From assembly GCA_945890485.1 (NCBI GenBank), contig CAMDCN010000012.1, forward strand, positions 62,001 through 126,000: a stretch of 64,000 bases of DNA, given 5' to 3'. A program made the translations under genes and the position numbers. Numbering within the stretch: position 1 is the stretch's first letter; each line of letters starts with the position of its first letter. The DNA comes from Candidatus Sulfopaludibacter sp. SbA3. GTDB taxonomy: Bacteria; Acidobacteriota; Terriglobia; Bryobacterales; Bryobacteraceae. Below the pieces are notes generated by a model, which was not told where the DNA came from, did no database searches, and saw only the letters and a list, made by a program, of their open reading frames with translations. Positions 47,552 to 54,792 of this stretch are shown one piece after another.

Positions 47552-48352
47552 TTATTTCGCAGGCTTCGGCCGCGGCGTCGCGTCGCCCTCCTTCGTCATC
47601 CCCATCACCCATTTCGCCGCCTCAACCCACATTTTCTGCACCTGCGGATGCTCCCAAGCCTGCACGGTATGCCCCAGAGTCGACACGAAAACGCGCCCCG
47701 CCCCGTAGTTCCGCACCCACGAAACGGCAAAGTCCCCGTCCGTACGATGCACGCCCTGCTTCTGCAGGTCCACCCCGGTCGTGTCCAGGCGCATCAGCAC
47801 CCGCACCCGGTCCCGCGAATAGCTCTTCAACTGGTAGATCTCGTCAAACAGGAAGAAATCCTTCGGAAAATGGCTAGTCGCCGGATGCCCGGGGTCTTCC
47901 GTCACTAGCTTGGCCTGGAACTGGTTCCAAGGATGCAAGTCGAAGTACCCGCCCACCAACTCTCCGTATTCCGGCCATTGGTACAAAGTGTCCACTCCGC
48001 TATGCGCCACCATGAACCCCTTCCCGTCTTTCCGAATAAAGTCGAGCAGCGACGTCTTCTGCTCCTCATCCAAGTCCAGCTCTCCTGACGTGTAAAAGAA
48101 CACCGCGTCAAAATAGTCCAGATTCTTCGCGTTCGCCCCCAGCTTCTTCTTCGTGAGCAACTCCGTGTCCGTCCGGATGTAGGTCTCCCACAATCCAGTT
48201 TCTTTCCCCAGCTTCCAGATCGTCGCCATCCCTTCCGACGTCGAATCGTGCTGCCATCCCTTCGATTGACCAATCACCAGGATCTTCTTCTTCCCCGGAG
48301 TCTGCGCCAGCGCCAACGCCGCGCCTACAATAAAACACAAGATCATCCGCAT
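47552..48352 (-). CDS. Exported ThuA domain protein
   Basis: A 266-aa protein with signal peptide MRMILCFIVGAALALAQ and a single ThuA (glutamine-amidotransferase-like flavodoxin) domain. Diagnostic parts are KILVIGQSKGWQHDSTSEGM, YFDAVFFYTSGELDLDEEQK, GKGFMVAHSGVDTLYQWPEY and the YGAGRVFVSTLGHTVQAWE end. ThuA proteins are tied to trehalose or other sugar use, but biochemical function is open. Exported forms are frequent in acidobacteria. A -10-like TAGACT is 9 nt before the ATG, with 20 bp to the divergent gene. Confidence 0.9.
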   Translation of the reverse strand: MRMILCFIVGAALALAQTPGKKKILVIGQSKGWQHDSTSEGMATIWKLGKETGLWETYIRTDTELLTKKKLGANAKNLDYFDAVFFYTSGELDLDEEQKTSLLDFIRKDGKGFMVAHSGVDTLYQWPEYGELVGGYFDLHPWNQFQAKLVTEDPGHPATSHFPKDFFLFDEIYQLKSYSRDRVRVLMRLDTTGVDLQKQGVHRTDGDFAVSWVRNYGAGRVFVSTLGHTVQAWEHPQVQKMWVEAAKWVMGMTKEGDATPRPKPAK

Positions 48353-48372
48353 AGCGCCCCCAGTCTACTCCA

Positions 48373-48990
48373 ATGCAACTCCTCCCGCTCCTGCTCCTGA
48401 TCGCCAACCTCGAACCCCATAACGTCAAGCTGGAAGAGGTGACCTTCAAGGGGCGCGCCTGCATCCGCCTCACCGATACGGCCCCAACCGGCCTCGTCGC
48501 CCCAGAGCGCCTCGCCATTCTCAAAGGCTCCTCTTTCACCGACGGCATCATCGAATTCGGCCTGGCTGGCGACCGCCTGCCTTCCGCCCCGGAATCCTCC
48601 CGCGGCTTCACCGGTCTCGCGTTCCGCGTCGGCCCCGGCGGCGAACCATATAATAACGCTTTCTACCTCCGCCCTTATAACGGCCGCTCCCCCAATCAGG
48701 TCCAGCGCAACCACTCCGCGCAGTACATCGCCATCCCCGGTTACGACTGGTCGCCGCTCCGCGAAAAATTCCCGAAAATGTACGAGTCCTACGTCGACCT
48801 CGTCCCCGGCGAATGGACCAAAGTAAAAATCGAAGTCCGTGGCAATACCGCCAAGCTCTTCGTCAACGGCGCCACGCAGCCCACGCTGCTCGTCAACGAC
48901 CTTCTCACCGGCAATCCCACCGGCGCCCTTGCTCTCTGGATCGGCCCCGGCAGTCAATCCCACTTCGCCAATCTCCGGATCACCCGCTAA
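48373..48990 (+). CDS. Exported LamG/concanavalin-like domain protein
   Basis: A 205-aa protein with a short hydrophobic N-terminus (MQLLPLLLLIANLE). The rest fits a concanavalin A-like beta-sandwich of the kind found in DUF1080/LamG proteins: GIIEFGLAGDRLPSAP, FTGLAFRVGPGGEPYNNAFY, LVPGEWTKVKIEVRGNTAKL and FANLRITR. Sugar binding or sugar hydrolysis is plausible but no catalytic residues can be named. The gene ends one nucleotide before the start of the PPIase gene, so they are co-transcribed. Confidence 0.82.
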   Translation: MQLLPLLLLIANLEPHNVKLEEVTFKGRACIRLTDTAPTGLVAPERLAILKGSSFTDGIIEFGLAGDRLPSAPESSRGFTGLAFRVGPGGEPYNNAFYLRPYNGRSPNQVQRNHSAQYIAIPGYDWSPLREKFPKMYESYVDLVPGEWTKVKIEVRGNTAKLFVNGATQPTLLVNDLLTGNPTGALALWIGPGSQSHFANLRITR

Positions 48991-48991
48991 C

Positions 48992-50038
48992 ATGCGTACC
49001 CTCGCCCTGCTCCTCCTCGCCCTCGCCGCCCACGCCCAGTCCCCGGCCGATCTCGAAGCCGTCGTCACCACCGACGCCGGGGTCTTCCGATTCGCCTTCG
49101 CCCCGGACAAAGCGCCCAAGCACGTCGACCAGTTCCTCGCCCGCGCCCGCCAGGGCTATTACAACGGCAGCGCTTTCTTCCGCGTCGTACCCTACGGCCT
49201 CATCCAGGGCGGCGACCCACTTCTGAAGAACCCCAAGTCTCCGCGCACCCTCTGGGGCACCGGCGGTCTCAACCTCACCCCCGACGAGTTTTCCGACCTC
49301 AAGCATGAACGCGGCGTCGTCTCCACCGTCCGTATTCCCGGAAAGCCCAACTCCGACGGCGCCCAGTTCTTCGTCTGCATCGGCCCGCAGACGGCCCTCG
49401 ACGGCCAGTTCTCCGCCTTTGGCCTAGTGACCGAAGGCATGGATGTCGTCGAGAAGATCTCCCAATCGCCCACTGACAAGAACGGCATCACCACCACTCC
49501 AGTCAGAATCCTCTCCGTCACCATCGAACCCAAGAAGGTCGAGCCGTTCCTCACGGCCACCACTGCCGAACTCGCCCGCACCGTCGAACTCAAAACCACC
49601 CTTGGAACCCTCAAGATCGCCCTCGAACCCACCTGGGCCCCCGAACACGTCCGCAACTTTCTCAAACTTACGGCCACCGGCTGGTTTAACGGCACCCCGT
49701 TCCACCGCATCGTCCCCGGCTTCGTCGTCCAGGGCGGCATGTCGGCCGGCCGCGCCCACAGTGCTGACCGCTGGGTCCGCACCCTGAAAGGCGAGTTCAG
49801 CCCCGAACGCAAGCACGTCCGCGGCATCGTCTCCATGGCCCGCGGCGACGACCCGGATTCCGCCTCCACGTCTTTCTTCCTCATGCTCGGCGACGCACCG
49901 CATTTGGACGGCCAATACTCCGCGTTCGGCCGCATCGTCGAAGGCCTCGAAATCCTCGAGGCGTTCGAAAAGGAACCCGTCAACGGAGAAACGCCGCAGC
50001 GGCCCCTCTTCCTCCTTGAAGCCACCATCGTCCCCTGA
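48992..50038 (+). CDS. Exported peptidyl-prolyl isomerase with two cyclophilin domains
   Basis: A 348-aa protein with signal peptide MRTLALLLLALAAHAQ and two tandem cyclophilin domains, about residues 20-175 and 188-345. Domain 1 has YYNGSAFFRVVPYGLIQGGD and SDGAQFFVCIG. Domain 2 has FNGTPFHRIVPGFVVQGGM and STSFFLMLGDAPHLDGQYSA. Relative to human cyclophilin A, domain 1 keeps the Arg and Gln but alters the PGF segment, while domain 2 keeps Arg and Phe but has Ser in place of the active-site Gln. Each copy thus differs at one catalytic position. Periplasmic folding helper. The ATG at 48992 follows the upstream stop directly. Confidence 0.9.
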   Translation: MRTLALLLLALAAHAQSPADLEAVVTTDAGVFRFAFAPDKAPKHVDQFLARARQGYYNGSAFFRVVPYGLIQGGDPLLKNPKSPRTLWGTGGLNLTPDEFSDLKHERGVVSTVRIPGKPNSDGAQFFVCIGPQTALDGQFSAFGLVTEGMDVVEKISQSPTDKNGITTTPVRILSVTIEPKKVEPFLTATTAELARTVELKTTLGTLKIALEPTWAPEHVRNFLKLTATGWFNGTPFHRIVPGFVVQGGMSAGRAHSADRWVRTLKGEFSPERKHVRGIVSMARGDDPDSASTSFFLMLGDAPHLDGQYSAFGRIVEGLEILEAFEKEPVNGETPQRPLFLLEATIVP

Positions 50039-50068
50039 AGAGGATTGGATTTTTACCCTCACCCCGGG

Positions 50069-50206
50069 ATGAAGCGCACTCGGTTCGTGGCGATCTCAAC
50101 CTTCACTCTGCTCCGCTACGCCGCTAGCCCCGACCTTGACCGCGATGCCGCCCAGGACGAGAAGAAGAACGAGAAGGAACAACCCTCTGCTCCCAATGGC
50201 GCCTAG
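50069..50206 (+). CDS. Tiny Lys/Glu-rich exported peptide (candidate)
   Basis: A 45-codon frame: a short basic start and hydrophobic stretch (MKRTRFVAISTFTLL), then an acidic/basic tail (DRDAAQDEKKNEKEQPSAPN). It resembles in plan the peptide at 52343-52501 (hydrophobic leader plus DEKK-rich tail). No convincing Shine-Dalgarno is near the ATG and the hydrophobic part is short, so it may be a decayed or leaderless relative. It fills most of the gap between the PPIase and response-regulator genes. Confidence 0.4.
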   Translation: MKRTRFVAISTFTLLRYAASPDLDRDAAQDEKKNEKEQPSAPNGA

Positions 50207-50246
50207 TCCAAACGGCGCTGCCTCTTTCTCGGGGTCGCGCCCCGTC

Positions 50247-50876
50247 TCAGTCGATCAATCCCTTCCGCACCGCAAACCTCACCAACTCCCCCGCCGAGTG
50301 CAAATTCAATTTGTCCATGATCCGGCCCCGGTGCGCGTCCACGGTATACACACTCAAGTTCAAGGCCCCCGCAATCTCCTTGTTTGTCTTCCCCTCCGCG
50401 ATCAACTGCAACACCTCTCGCTCCCGGCTGCTCAATAGATCCAGCGGATCCGTCACGTGCTTTCGATAATCCGTTAACACGGCGTCGCTTACCGCAGGGC
50501 TCAAGTACCCGTCCCCCTTCGCTACCGCCCTCACTGCGGTCAGCAGGTCCACATCAATCGACTCTTTCAACAGGTACCCCTTCGCCCCTGCCCGCAGAAT
50601 CTCCCGGACATACACCGAGTCTTTATGCATGCTCAACGCCAGCACGCGGACTCGCGGTGAGCTCTCCGCAATCCGTCGCGTCGCCTCAATCCCATTTAGC
50701 TCCGGCATCGCCACGTCCATCACCACCACGTCCGGCTGCAACTCCGCCGCCTGGCTAATCGCCTCCCGGCCGTTCCCCGCCTCACCCACAATCTCCATAT
50801 CCGGCTGTGCGCCCAGGATCATCCGAAACCCTTGCCGCACCACGGCATGGTCATCGACCAACAAAATGCGAATCAT
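50247..50876 (-). CDS. NarL/LuxR-family response regulator
   Basis: A 209-aa two-domain regulator. The receiver has IRILLVDDHAVVRQGFRMIL, phospho-acceptor Asp in DVVVMDVAMPELNG and the switch Lys in GAKGYLLKES. The output domain has the GerE-type helix-turn-helix LSSREREVLQLIAEGKTNKE, IAGALNLSVYTVDAHRGRIM. ATG 50876 overlaps the upstream histidine-kinase gene by 26 bp, so the pair is one operon. Targets are unknown. The flanking tiny peptides are possible members of the regulon. Confidence 0.92.
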   Translation of the reverse strand: MIRILLVDDHAVVRQGFRMILGAQPDMEIVGEAGNGREAISQAAELQPDVVVMDVAMPELNGIEATRRIAESSPRVRVLALSMHKDSVYVREILRAGAKGYLLKESIDVDLLTAVRAVAKGDGYLSPAVSDAVLTDYRKHVTDPLDLLSSREREVLQLIAEGKTNKEIAGALNLSVYTVDAHRGRIMDKLNLHSAGELVRFAVRKGLID

Positions 50877-52167
50877 GATCCTCCGTCTCCACTCCCACCG
50901 CAGGAGCCATCGCCTCCACCACCACGCCCCCGCCGTCACTCGCCAGCACCGTCAACTCCCCGCCAATTCCTCTCACCCGCGCCCGCATCCCCGTCAGCCC
51001 CATCCCCCGGCGCTCTTCGCCCGCCGCCAGCCCTACGCCATTGTCTCCAATCCGCAGCCGCACGCTCTCCCCTTCCCTTCTCAACGCAATGGTCACTTTG
51101 GTCGCCTTCGCATGCCGGGCCACGTTCGTTAGCGCCTCCTGCGCAATGCGAAACAAATGCGTCTCCGTCTCATCCGGCAATCGCTCCGCTAATCTTGCCT
51201 CGCACTCCACCTCGATCCCCGTCCGCTGCTGAAACCGCTCCGCCAGCCAACGCAAACTCGCATCCAAGCCAAAATCGTCCAGAATCGTCGGCCGCAACAG
51301 TTGGGACATCTCCCGCACGTTTTTGATCGATTCGTCCACCAACTGCAGGCAATCCGTAACCCGCGGCCCAGCCACTTCGCTCTGCAACGCCGCCAGGTTG
51401 GCCTTCACCGCTGTCAACGACTGCCCCAGTTCATCGTGCAACTCATGCGAAAACCGTCGCGCCGCTGTCTCCTGCGTCTCCATCATGTGCCAACTCACCC
51501 GGCTCAACTCCTCCGCCTGCCACTCCAACCGCCGCGACATCTTTGCCGTCATCCGCACCGTCAGAATTGCGATGACCAGGCCCAATACCAACCCTGCCCC
51601 CAGCAACACCATCGATTGCTCCAACACAGCCTCCGACCGCGCCTCCAATACCTCCCCCTGCACCGCACTCCGCAGTGAACCGTTCGCAATCAAATGCTGC
51701 GAAATCTCCAGCACTTCCCGATGCCGCGCAAACAACACCTCGGTGAACGAGACTCGGTCCTCCCCTTCCAAGGCCACCAGCCGTCGCGCCTCCTCCGCAA
51801 ACTCCGACGACGCCTTCCCCAACTCGCGCCAGAGCGCCTCGTCCTCCCGTCCCCGCGCCGCCCCCACCACCAAGCCCATCGCTGCTTCCGCCTCGTTAAT
51901 CCGCCAGTGCACCTCGTTGCGCTCAGCCGGTCCCAACTCCTGACTCAAGGAATTCAAAATCGCCTGCAAAGCGCCCTGTTCACGGCTCACCTCGCCCACC
52001 AGCCGCGCCGTCACGCCCTGCTCCTCCACCAGCCGCTCCGCCGATGCCTGAATCGTCCGCGCATTCCGCAGGCTTACCGAGCCCGACGCCAAAAACATCA
52101 GAATCACCAGCCCAAACCCGGACGTCAGGACCAGTAAAATGCTCCGATCCGTGATTCTATCGAACAT
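50851..52167 (-). CDS. Membrane histidine kinase of the HisKA_3/NarX type
   Basis: A 438-aa sensor with two transmembrane segments (about residues 10-32 and 186-206) flanking a periplasmic four-helix-like sensor of about 150 residues, similar in plan to CHASE3. A HAMP-like stretch follows. The H-box is RFSHELHDELGQSLTAVKAN (HELHDELGQ, HisKA_3). The ATPase domain has RIAQEALTNVARHAKATKV (N-box), RIGDNGVGLA (G1) and GMGLTGMRARV (G2). The partner is the overlapping NarL-type regulator. The periplasmic sensor suggests an envelope or ligand signal. Confidence 0.92.
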   Translation of the reverse strand: MFDRITDRSILLVLTSGFGLVILMFLASGSVSLRNARTIQASAERLVEEQGVTARLVGEVSREQGALQAILNSLSQELGPAERNEVHWRINEAEAAMGLVVGAARGREDEALWRELGKASSEFAEEARRLVALEGEDRVSFTEVLFARHREVLEISQHLIANGSLRSAVQGEVLEARSEAVLEQSMVLLGAGLVLGLVIAILTVRMTAKMSRRLEWQAEELSRVSWHMMETQETAARRFSHELHDELGQSLTAVKANLAALQSEVAGPRVTDCLQLVDESIKNVREMSQLLRPTILDDFGLDASLRWLAERFQQRTGIEVECEARLAERLPDETETHLFRIAQEALTNVARHAKATKVTIALRREGESVRLRIGDNGVGLAAGEERRGMGLTGMRARVRGIGGELTVLASDGGGVVVEAMAPAVGVETEDHDSHFVGR

Positions 52168-52342
52168 ATCCTCAGCCTATCGCAACACAACTCCAGATAA
52201 ATCAAGCATTTGCCCACTAACCCAATTTCGGCTCCCACATTAGCCCCTCCGGGCTATGAGCGATCCGCCCCCTCCTGCCCCATGCTGGGGAGGTGAAGCC
52301 GGCCGACCGCATACCGGCAACGCAACACAAAGGAGCTCCATC

Positions 52343-52501
52343 ATGAAGAAGCTTGCGATCTTGGCCCTTGCGGCCCTGTTCACCTTCTCGATGTCCGCCG
52401 TTGCCTCCCCGCTCAGCAACGACCAGGACCAGCCGAAGAAGGAAGAGAAGAAGGACGAGAAGAAAGACGAAAAGAAGCCGGCCCCCAAGCCGCCTCAATA
52501 G
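52343..52501 (+). CDS. Tiny Lys/Glu-rich exported peptide
   Basis: A 52-aa protein with signal peptide MKKLAILALAALFTFSMSAV and a mature part made almost wholly of charged and Pro residues (KKEEKKDEKKDEKKPAPKPP). A strong AAAGGAG ribosome site lies 8 nt before the ATG, so the ATG at 52343 is preferred over the in-frame ATG at 52256. The mature part is surely disordered. Its function is unknown. It could be an envelope or cation-binding peptide. An imperfect hairpin (CCCCA/TGGGG) lies in its leader and a 9-bp hairpin follows. Confidence 0.75.
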   Translation: MKKLAILALAALFTFSMSAVASPLSNDQDQPKKEEKKDEKKDEKKPAPKPPQ

Positions 52502-52518
52502 CCTTCGCTCGCCATGCC

Positions 52519-52542
52519 AGCGGAGCCGGTTGGGGCTCCGCT
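52519..52542. terminator. Hairpin between the convergent peptide and NicO genes
   Basis: AGCGGAGCC and GGCTCCGCT form a perfect 9-bp stem with a 6-nt loop in the 48-bp convergent gap. There is no strong T-tract on either strand, but the position fits a shared terminator. Confidence 0.6.
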
Positions 52543-52549
52543 GCGCCTC

Positions 52550-53233
52550 TCATCCCAACGCAATCCACGTCATCCAAATCCCCACCAAGACAATCGCCGA
52601 CGACGACGCCACGGGCAACCTCCGCACCCACCCTCGGTCCTGAATCCCCTCCACGGGCAACCATCGCTTCCCGTAGACCACTCCTAGCCCAATCGCCACC
52701 AGCACCACTGCCAGACCCGCGCTGAAAGCCACCAGCAGCACCATCCCGAATCCCACCCGCTGCAACGAAATCGCCGTCAACAGCAGCACTAGCGCGGAGG
52801 GACACGGCACCATCCCTCCGCTCACCGCCAACGCCACCAACCCGCCCGAACCTTCGACGTCGTGGCTGTGCCCATGCTCCAGCACCCCCGTCCGCTGCAA
52901 CAGCAGCCACAGTCCCACCAACACGATCGAGGCCCCCGCCACCACACCCATCGTCTTCGCCAATTGATCCGCGCGCACATACTCCGTCAGATACAAAGTG
53001 GCCATCCCCAGTGCAAACACGCTCGCCGTGTGGGTCAACGTCACGATGCCCCCCAACAACAATGCATGCCGAAACGTGCCCCTGCTCCCCACCAGATACG
53101 CTGCCACAATCGTCTTCCCATGCCCCGGCGACAATGCATGCACCGCCCCCAGCCCGAACGCCACCGCCACCGCCGCCAACCACAGCCCCGCCCCGATCTC
53201 ACCCTGCCCCAATAACTGCCTTAAATAATCCAA
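52550..53233 (-). CDS. NicO/RcnA-type metal transporter
   Basis: A 227-aa inner-membrane protein with about six hydrophobic segments. Family marks are AVHALSPGHGKTIVAAYLVG near residue 32 and a His-rich loop (LEHGHSHDVEGSG) before GGMVPCPSALVLLL, typical of nickel/cobalt transporters of the NicO family (import or efflux). Start TTG 53233 with GGGGGG upstream gives a protein aligned with the family N-terminus. The long upstream open frame overlaps rpiB antisense and is rejected. Divergent from rpiB with 30 bp between. Confidence 0.8.
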   Translation of the reverse strand: MDYLRQLLGQGEIGAGLWLAAVAVAFGLGAVHALSPGHGKTIVAAYLVGSRGTFRHALLLGGIVTLTHTASVFALGMATLYLTEYVRADQLAKTMGVVAGASIVLVGLWLLLQRTGVLEHGHSHDVEGSGGLVALAVSGGMVPCPSALVLLLTAISLQRVGFGMVLLVAFSAGLAVVLVAIGLGVVYGKRWLPVEGIQDRGWVRRLPVASSSAIVLVGIWMTWIALG

Positions 53234-53263
53234 TCGCGCCAGCCCCCCGGCATAAACATTACA

Positions 53264-53899
53264 ATGGTTCCTGCGCCAATCCCCCCGATGCCCCCTGTCA
53301 TCACCGCCCAGGACATTCCCTCGCATGGACATCTCGAGGTAGCCACAGGCACAATTGTAACTCCCGCCGCCCGCGACCTGGCCCGGGAACGCGGCATCGC
53401 CATCGTTGAGCGTCCTGCCTCGCAGATCCGCCCCGCCGTCAACCCTGCCCGCACGGTCGCCATCGGCGCCGATCATGGCGGCTACCGCCTCAAGGAAACG
53501 CTCAAACCCGTCCTCCTCGAACTTGGCTATCTGGTCACCGACGTCGGCGTCCACTCTGAACAGCCCGCCGACTATCCCGACCTCGCCGAACAAGTCGCCC
53601 TCGCCGTCTCCCTAGGCCAAGCCGCTCTCGGTGTCATGATCGACGGCGCCGGCATCGGCTCCGCCATGGCCGCCAACAAACTGCCCGGCATCCGCGCCTC
53701 CCTCTGCTACGACCGCGCCTCTGCCCGCAACGCCCGCGAACACAATGCGGCCAACGTCCTTACCCTTGGCAGCCGGCTTCTGACCGCCTCCCAAGCCGAA
53801 GAGGTCCTCCGCACCTGGCTCGCCACCCCCTACGCCGCCGGCCGCCACCAAACCCGCATCGACAAGATCACCGCTCTCGAAAAGAAATACGCCCAGTGA
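53264..53899 (+). CDS. rpiB: Ribose-5-phosphate isomerase B with an EutQ-like N-terminal extension
   Basis: A 211-aa protein. Residues about 63-211 are RpiB, interconverting ribose and ribulose 5-phosphate: [39 protein letters not shown] and the [12 protein letters not shown] segment. Ordinary RpiB is about 150 aa and starts at the IGADHGG strand. Here 60 residues precede it: [20 protein letters not shown] and [17 protein letters not shown], which resemble the N-terminus of the ethanolamine-microcompartment protein EutQ. This suggests targeting to a bacterial microcompartment, as in sugar-phosphate-utilizing loci. The deoC gene follows with a GTGA overlap. No shell gene is in the window. Confidence 0.9.
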   Translation: MVPAPIPPMPPVITAQDIPSHGHLEVATGTIVTPAARDLARERGIAIVERPASQIRPAVNPARTVAIGADHGGYRLKETLKPVLLELGYLVTDVGVHSEQPADYPDLAEQVALAVSLGQAALGVMIDGAGIGSAMAANKLPGIRASLCYDRASARNAREHNAANVLTLGSRLLTASQAEEVLRTWLATPYAAGRHQTRIDKITALEKKYAQ

Positions 53900-54792
53900 C
53901 CGAAGCCGAACTCGAACAACTCGTCGCTCAGATCGCCGAAGAGATCCTCTCCCGCGTTCCCGCAGCCTCCGCTGCCGCCCCTTCCCGCCGCGGCGAGGGC
54001 CTCAACATCTCCGAACTCGTCTGCCCGGACTGCACCGGCCGCTGCGCCCAAACCTGCGAAAGAAAGACGAAGGAAATCGTCGCCGCGGGAGCCTGCCGCG
54101 TCTCCGCCAGCGAAAAGCTCACCCGCATCGACAGCAGCCTCGCCTCGCTCATCGATCACACCATCCTCCGCCCCGACGCCACCGAAGCAGACGTCCGCAA
54201 AATCTGCGAGGAAGCCCGCAAGTACGTCTTCGCCTCCGTCTGCGTCAACCCCTACTGGGTCCCCCTCGTCGCCCGCGAACTTCGCGGCTCCGCCGTCAAA
54301 GTTTGCACCGTCGTCGGCTTCCCCCTCGGCGCCACCACCACCGCTAACAAGTGCAGTGAAGCCGCCGAAGCCATCGCCAACGGAGCCACTGAAGTCGACA
54401 TGGTCCTCAACGTCGGCGCCCTGAAATCCGGAGACCTCCCCACCGTCGAAGCCGATATCCGCGCCGTCGCTGAAACCTGCCATCGCGGCGGAGCCATCCT
54501 CAAAGTCATCCTCGAAACGGCCCTCCTCACCGACCAGCAAAAGGTCGCCGCATGCCAAGCCGCCAAGCAAGCCGGCGCAGACTTCGTCAAGACCTCCACC
54601 GGCTTCGCCAAGTCCGGCGCTACCGCCGCCGACATCGCCCTGATGCGTGCCACCGTCGGCCCACACATTGGAGTCAAGGCCTCGGGCGGCATCCGCTCTT
54701 ACGACGATCTCAAAGCCATGGCCGCCGCCGGCGCCAGCCGCATCGGCGCCTCCGCTTCCGTCCAGATCCTCGAACAGGCTGGCCAGAAATGA
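53896..54792 (+). CDS. deoC: Deoxyribose-phosphate aldolase with N-terminal helix and Cys motif
   Basis: A 298-aa class I aldolase that splits 2-deoxyribose 5-phosphate into acetaldehyde and glyceraldehyde 3-phosphate. The barrel begins near residue 85 ([19 protein letters not shown]). Visible are [14 protein letters not shown], the Schiff-base Lys in FVKTSTGF and the second Lys in [11 protein letters not shown]. The 80-residue extension has an amphipathic helix ([19 protein letters not shown]), like microcompartment encapsulation peptides, a Pro/Ala linker and [12 protein letters not shown], which could bind metal. GTG start overlaps rpiB (GTGA). The stop overlaps the phosphatase start (ATGA), so three genes are coupled. 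Confidence 0.92.
   Translation: MTEAELEQLVAQIAEEILSRVPAASAAAPSRRGEGLNISELVCPDCTGRCAQTCERKTKEIVAAGACRVSASEKLTRIDSSLASLIDHTILRPDATEADVRKICEEARKYVFASVCVNPYWVPLVARELRGSAVKVCTVVGFPLGATTTANKCSEAAEAIANGATEVDMVLNVGALKSGDLPTVEADIRAVAETCHRGGAILKVILETALLTDQQKVAACQAAKQAGADFVKTSTGFAKSGATAADIALMRATVGPHIGVKASGGIRSYDDLKAMAAAGASRIGASASVQILEQAGQK

Noticed and set aside
52550-53593. Long N-terminal extension of the NicO transporter
   Set aside because: The first 120 residues are antisense to rpiB and contain no membrane segments. The TTG at 53233 gives the family N-terminus.
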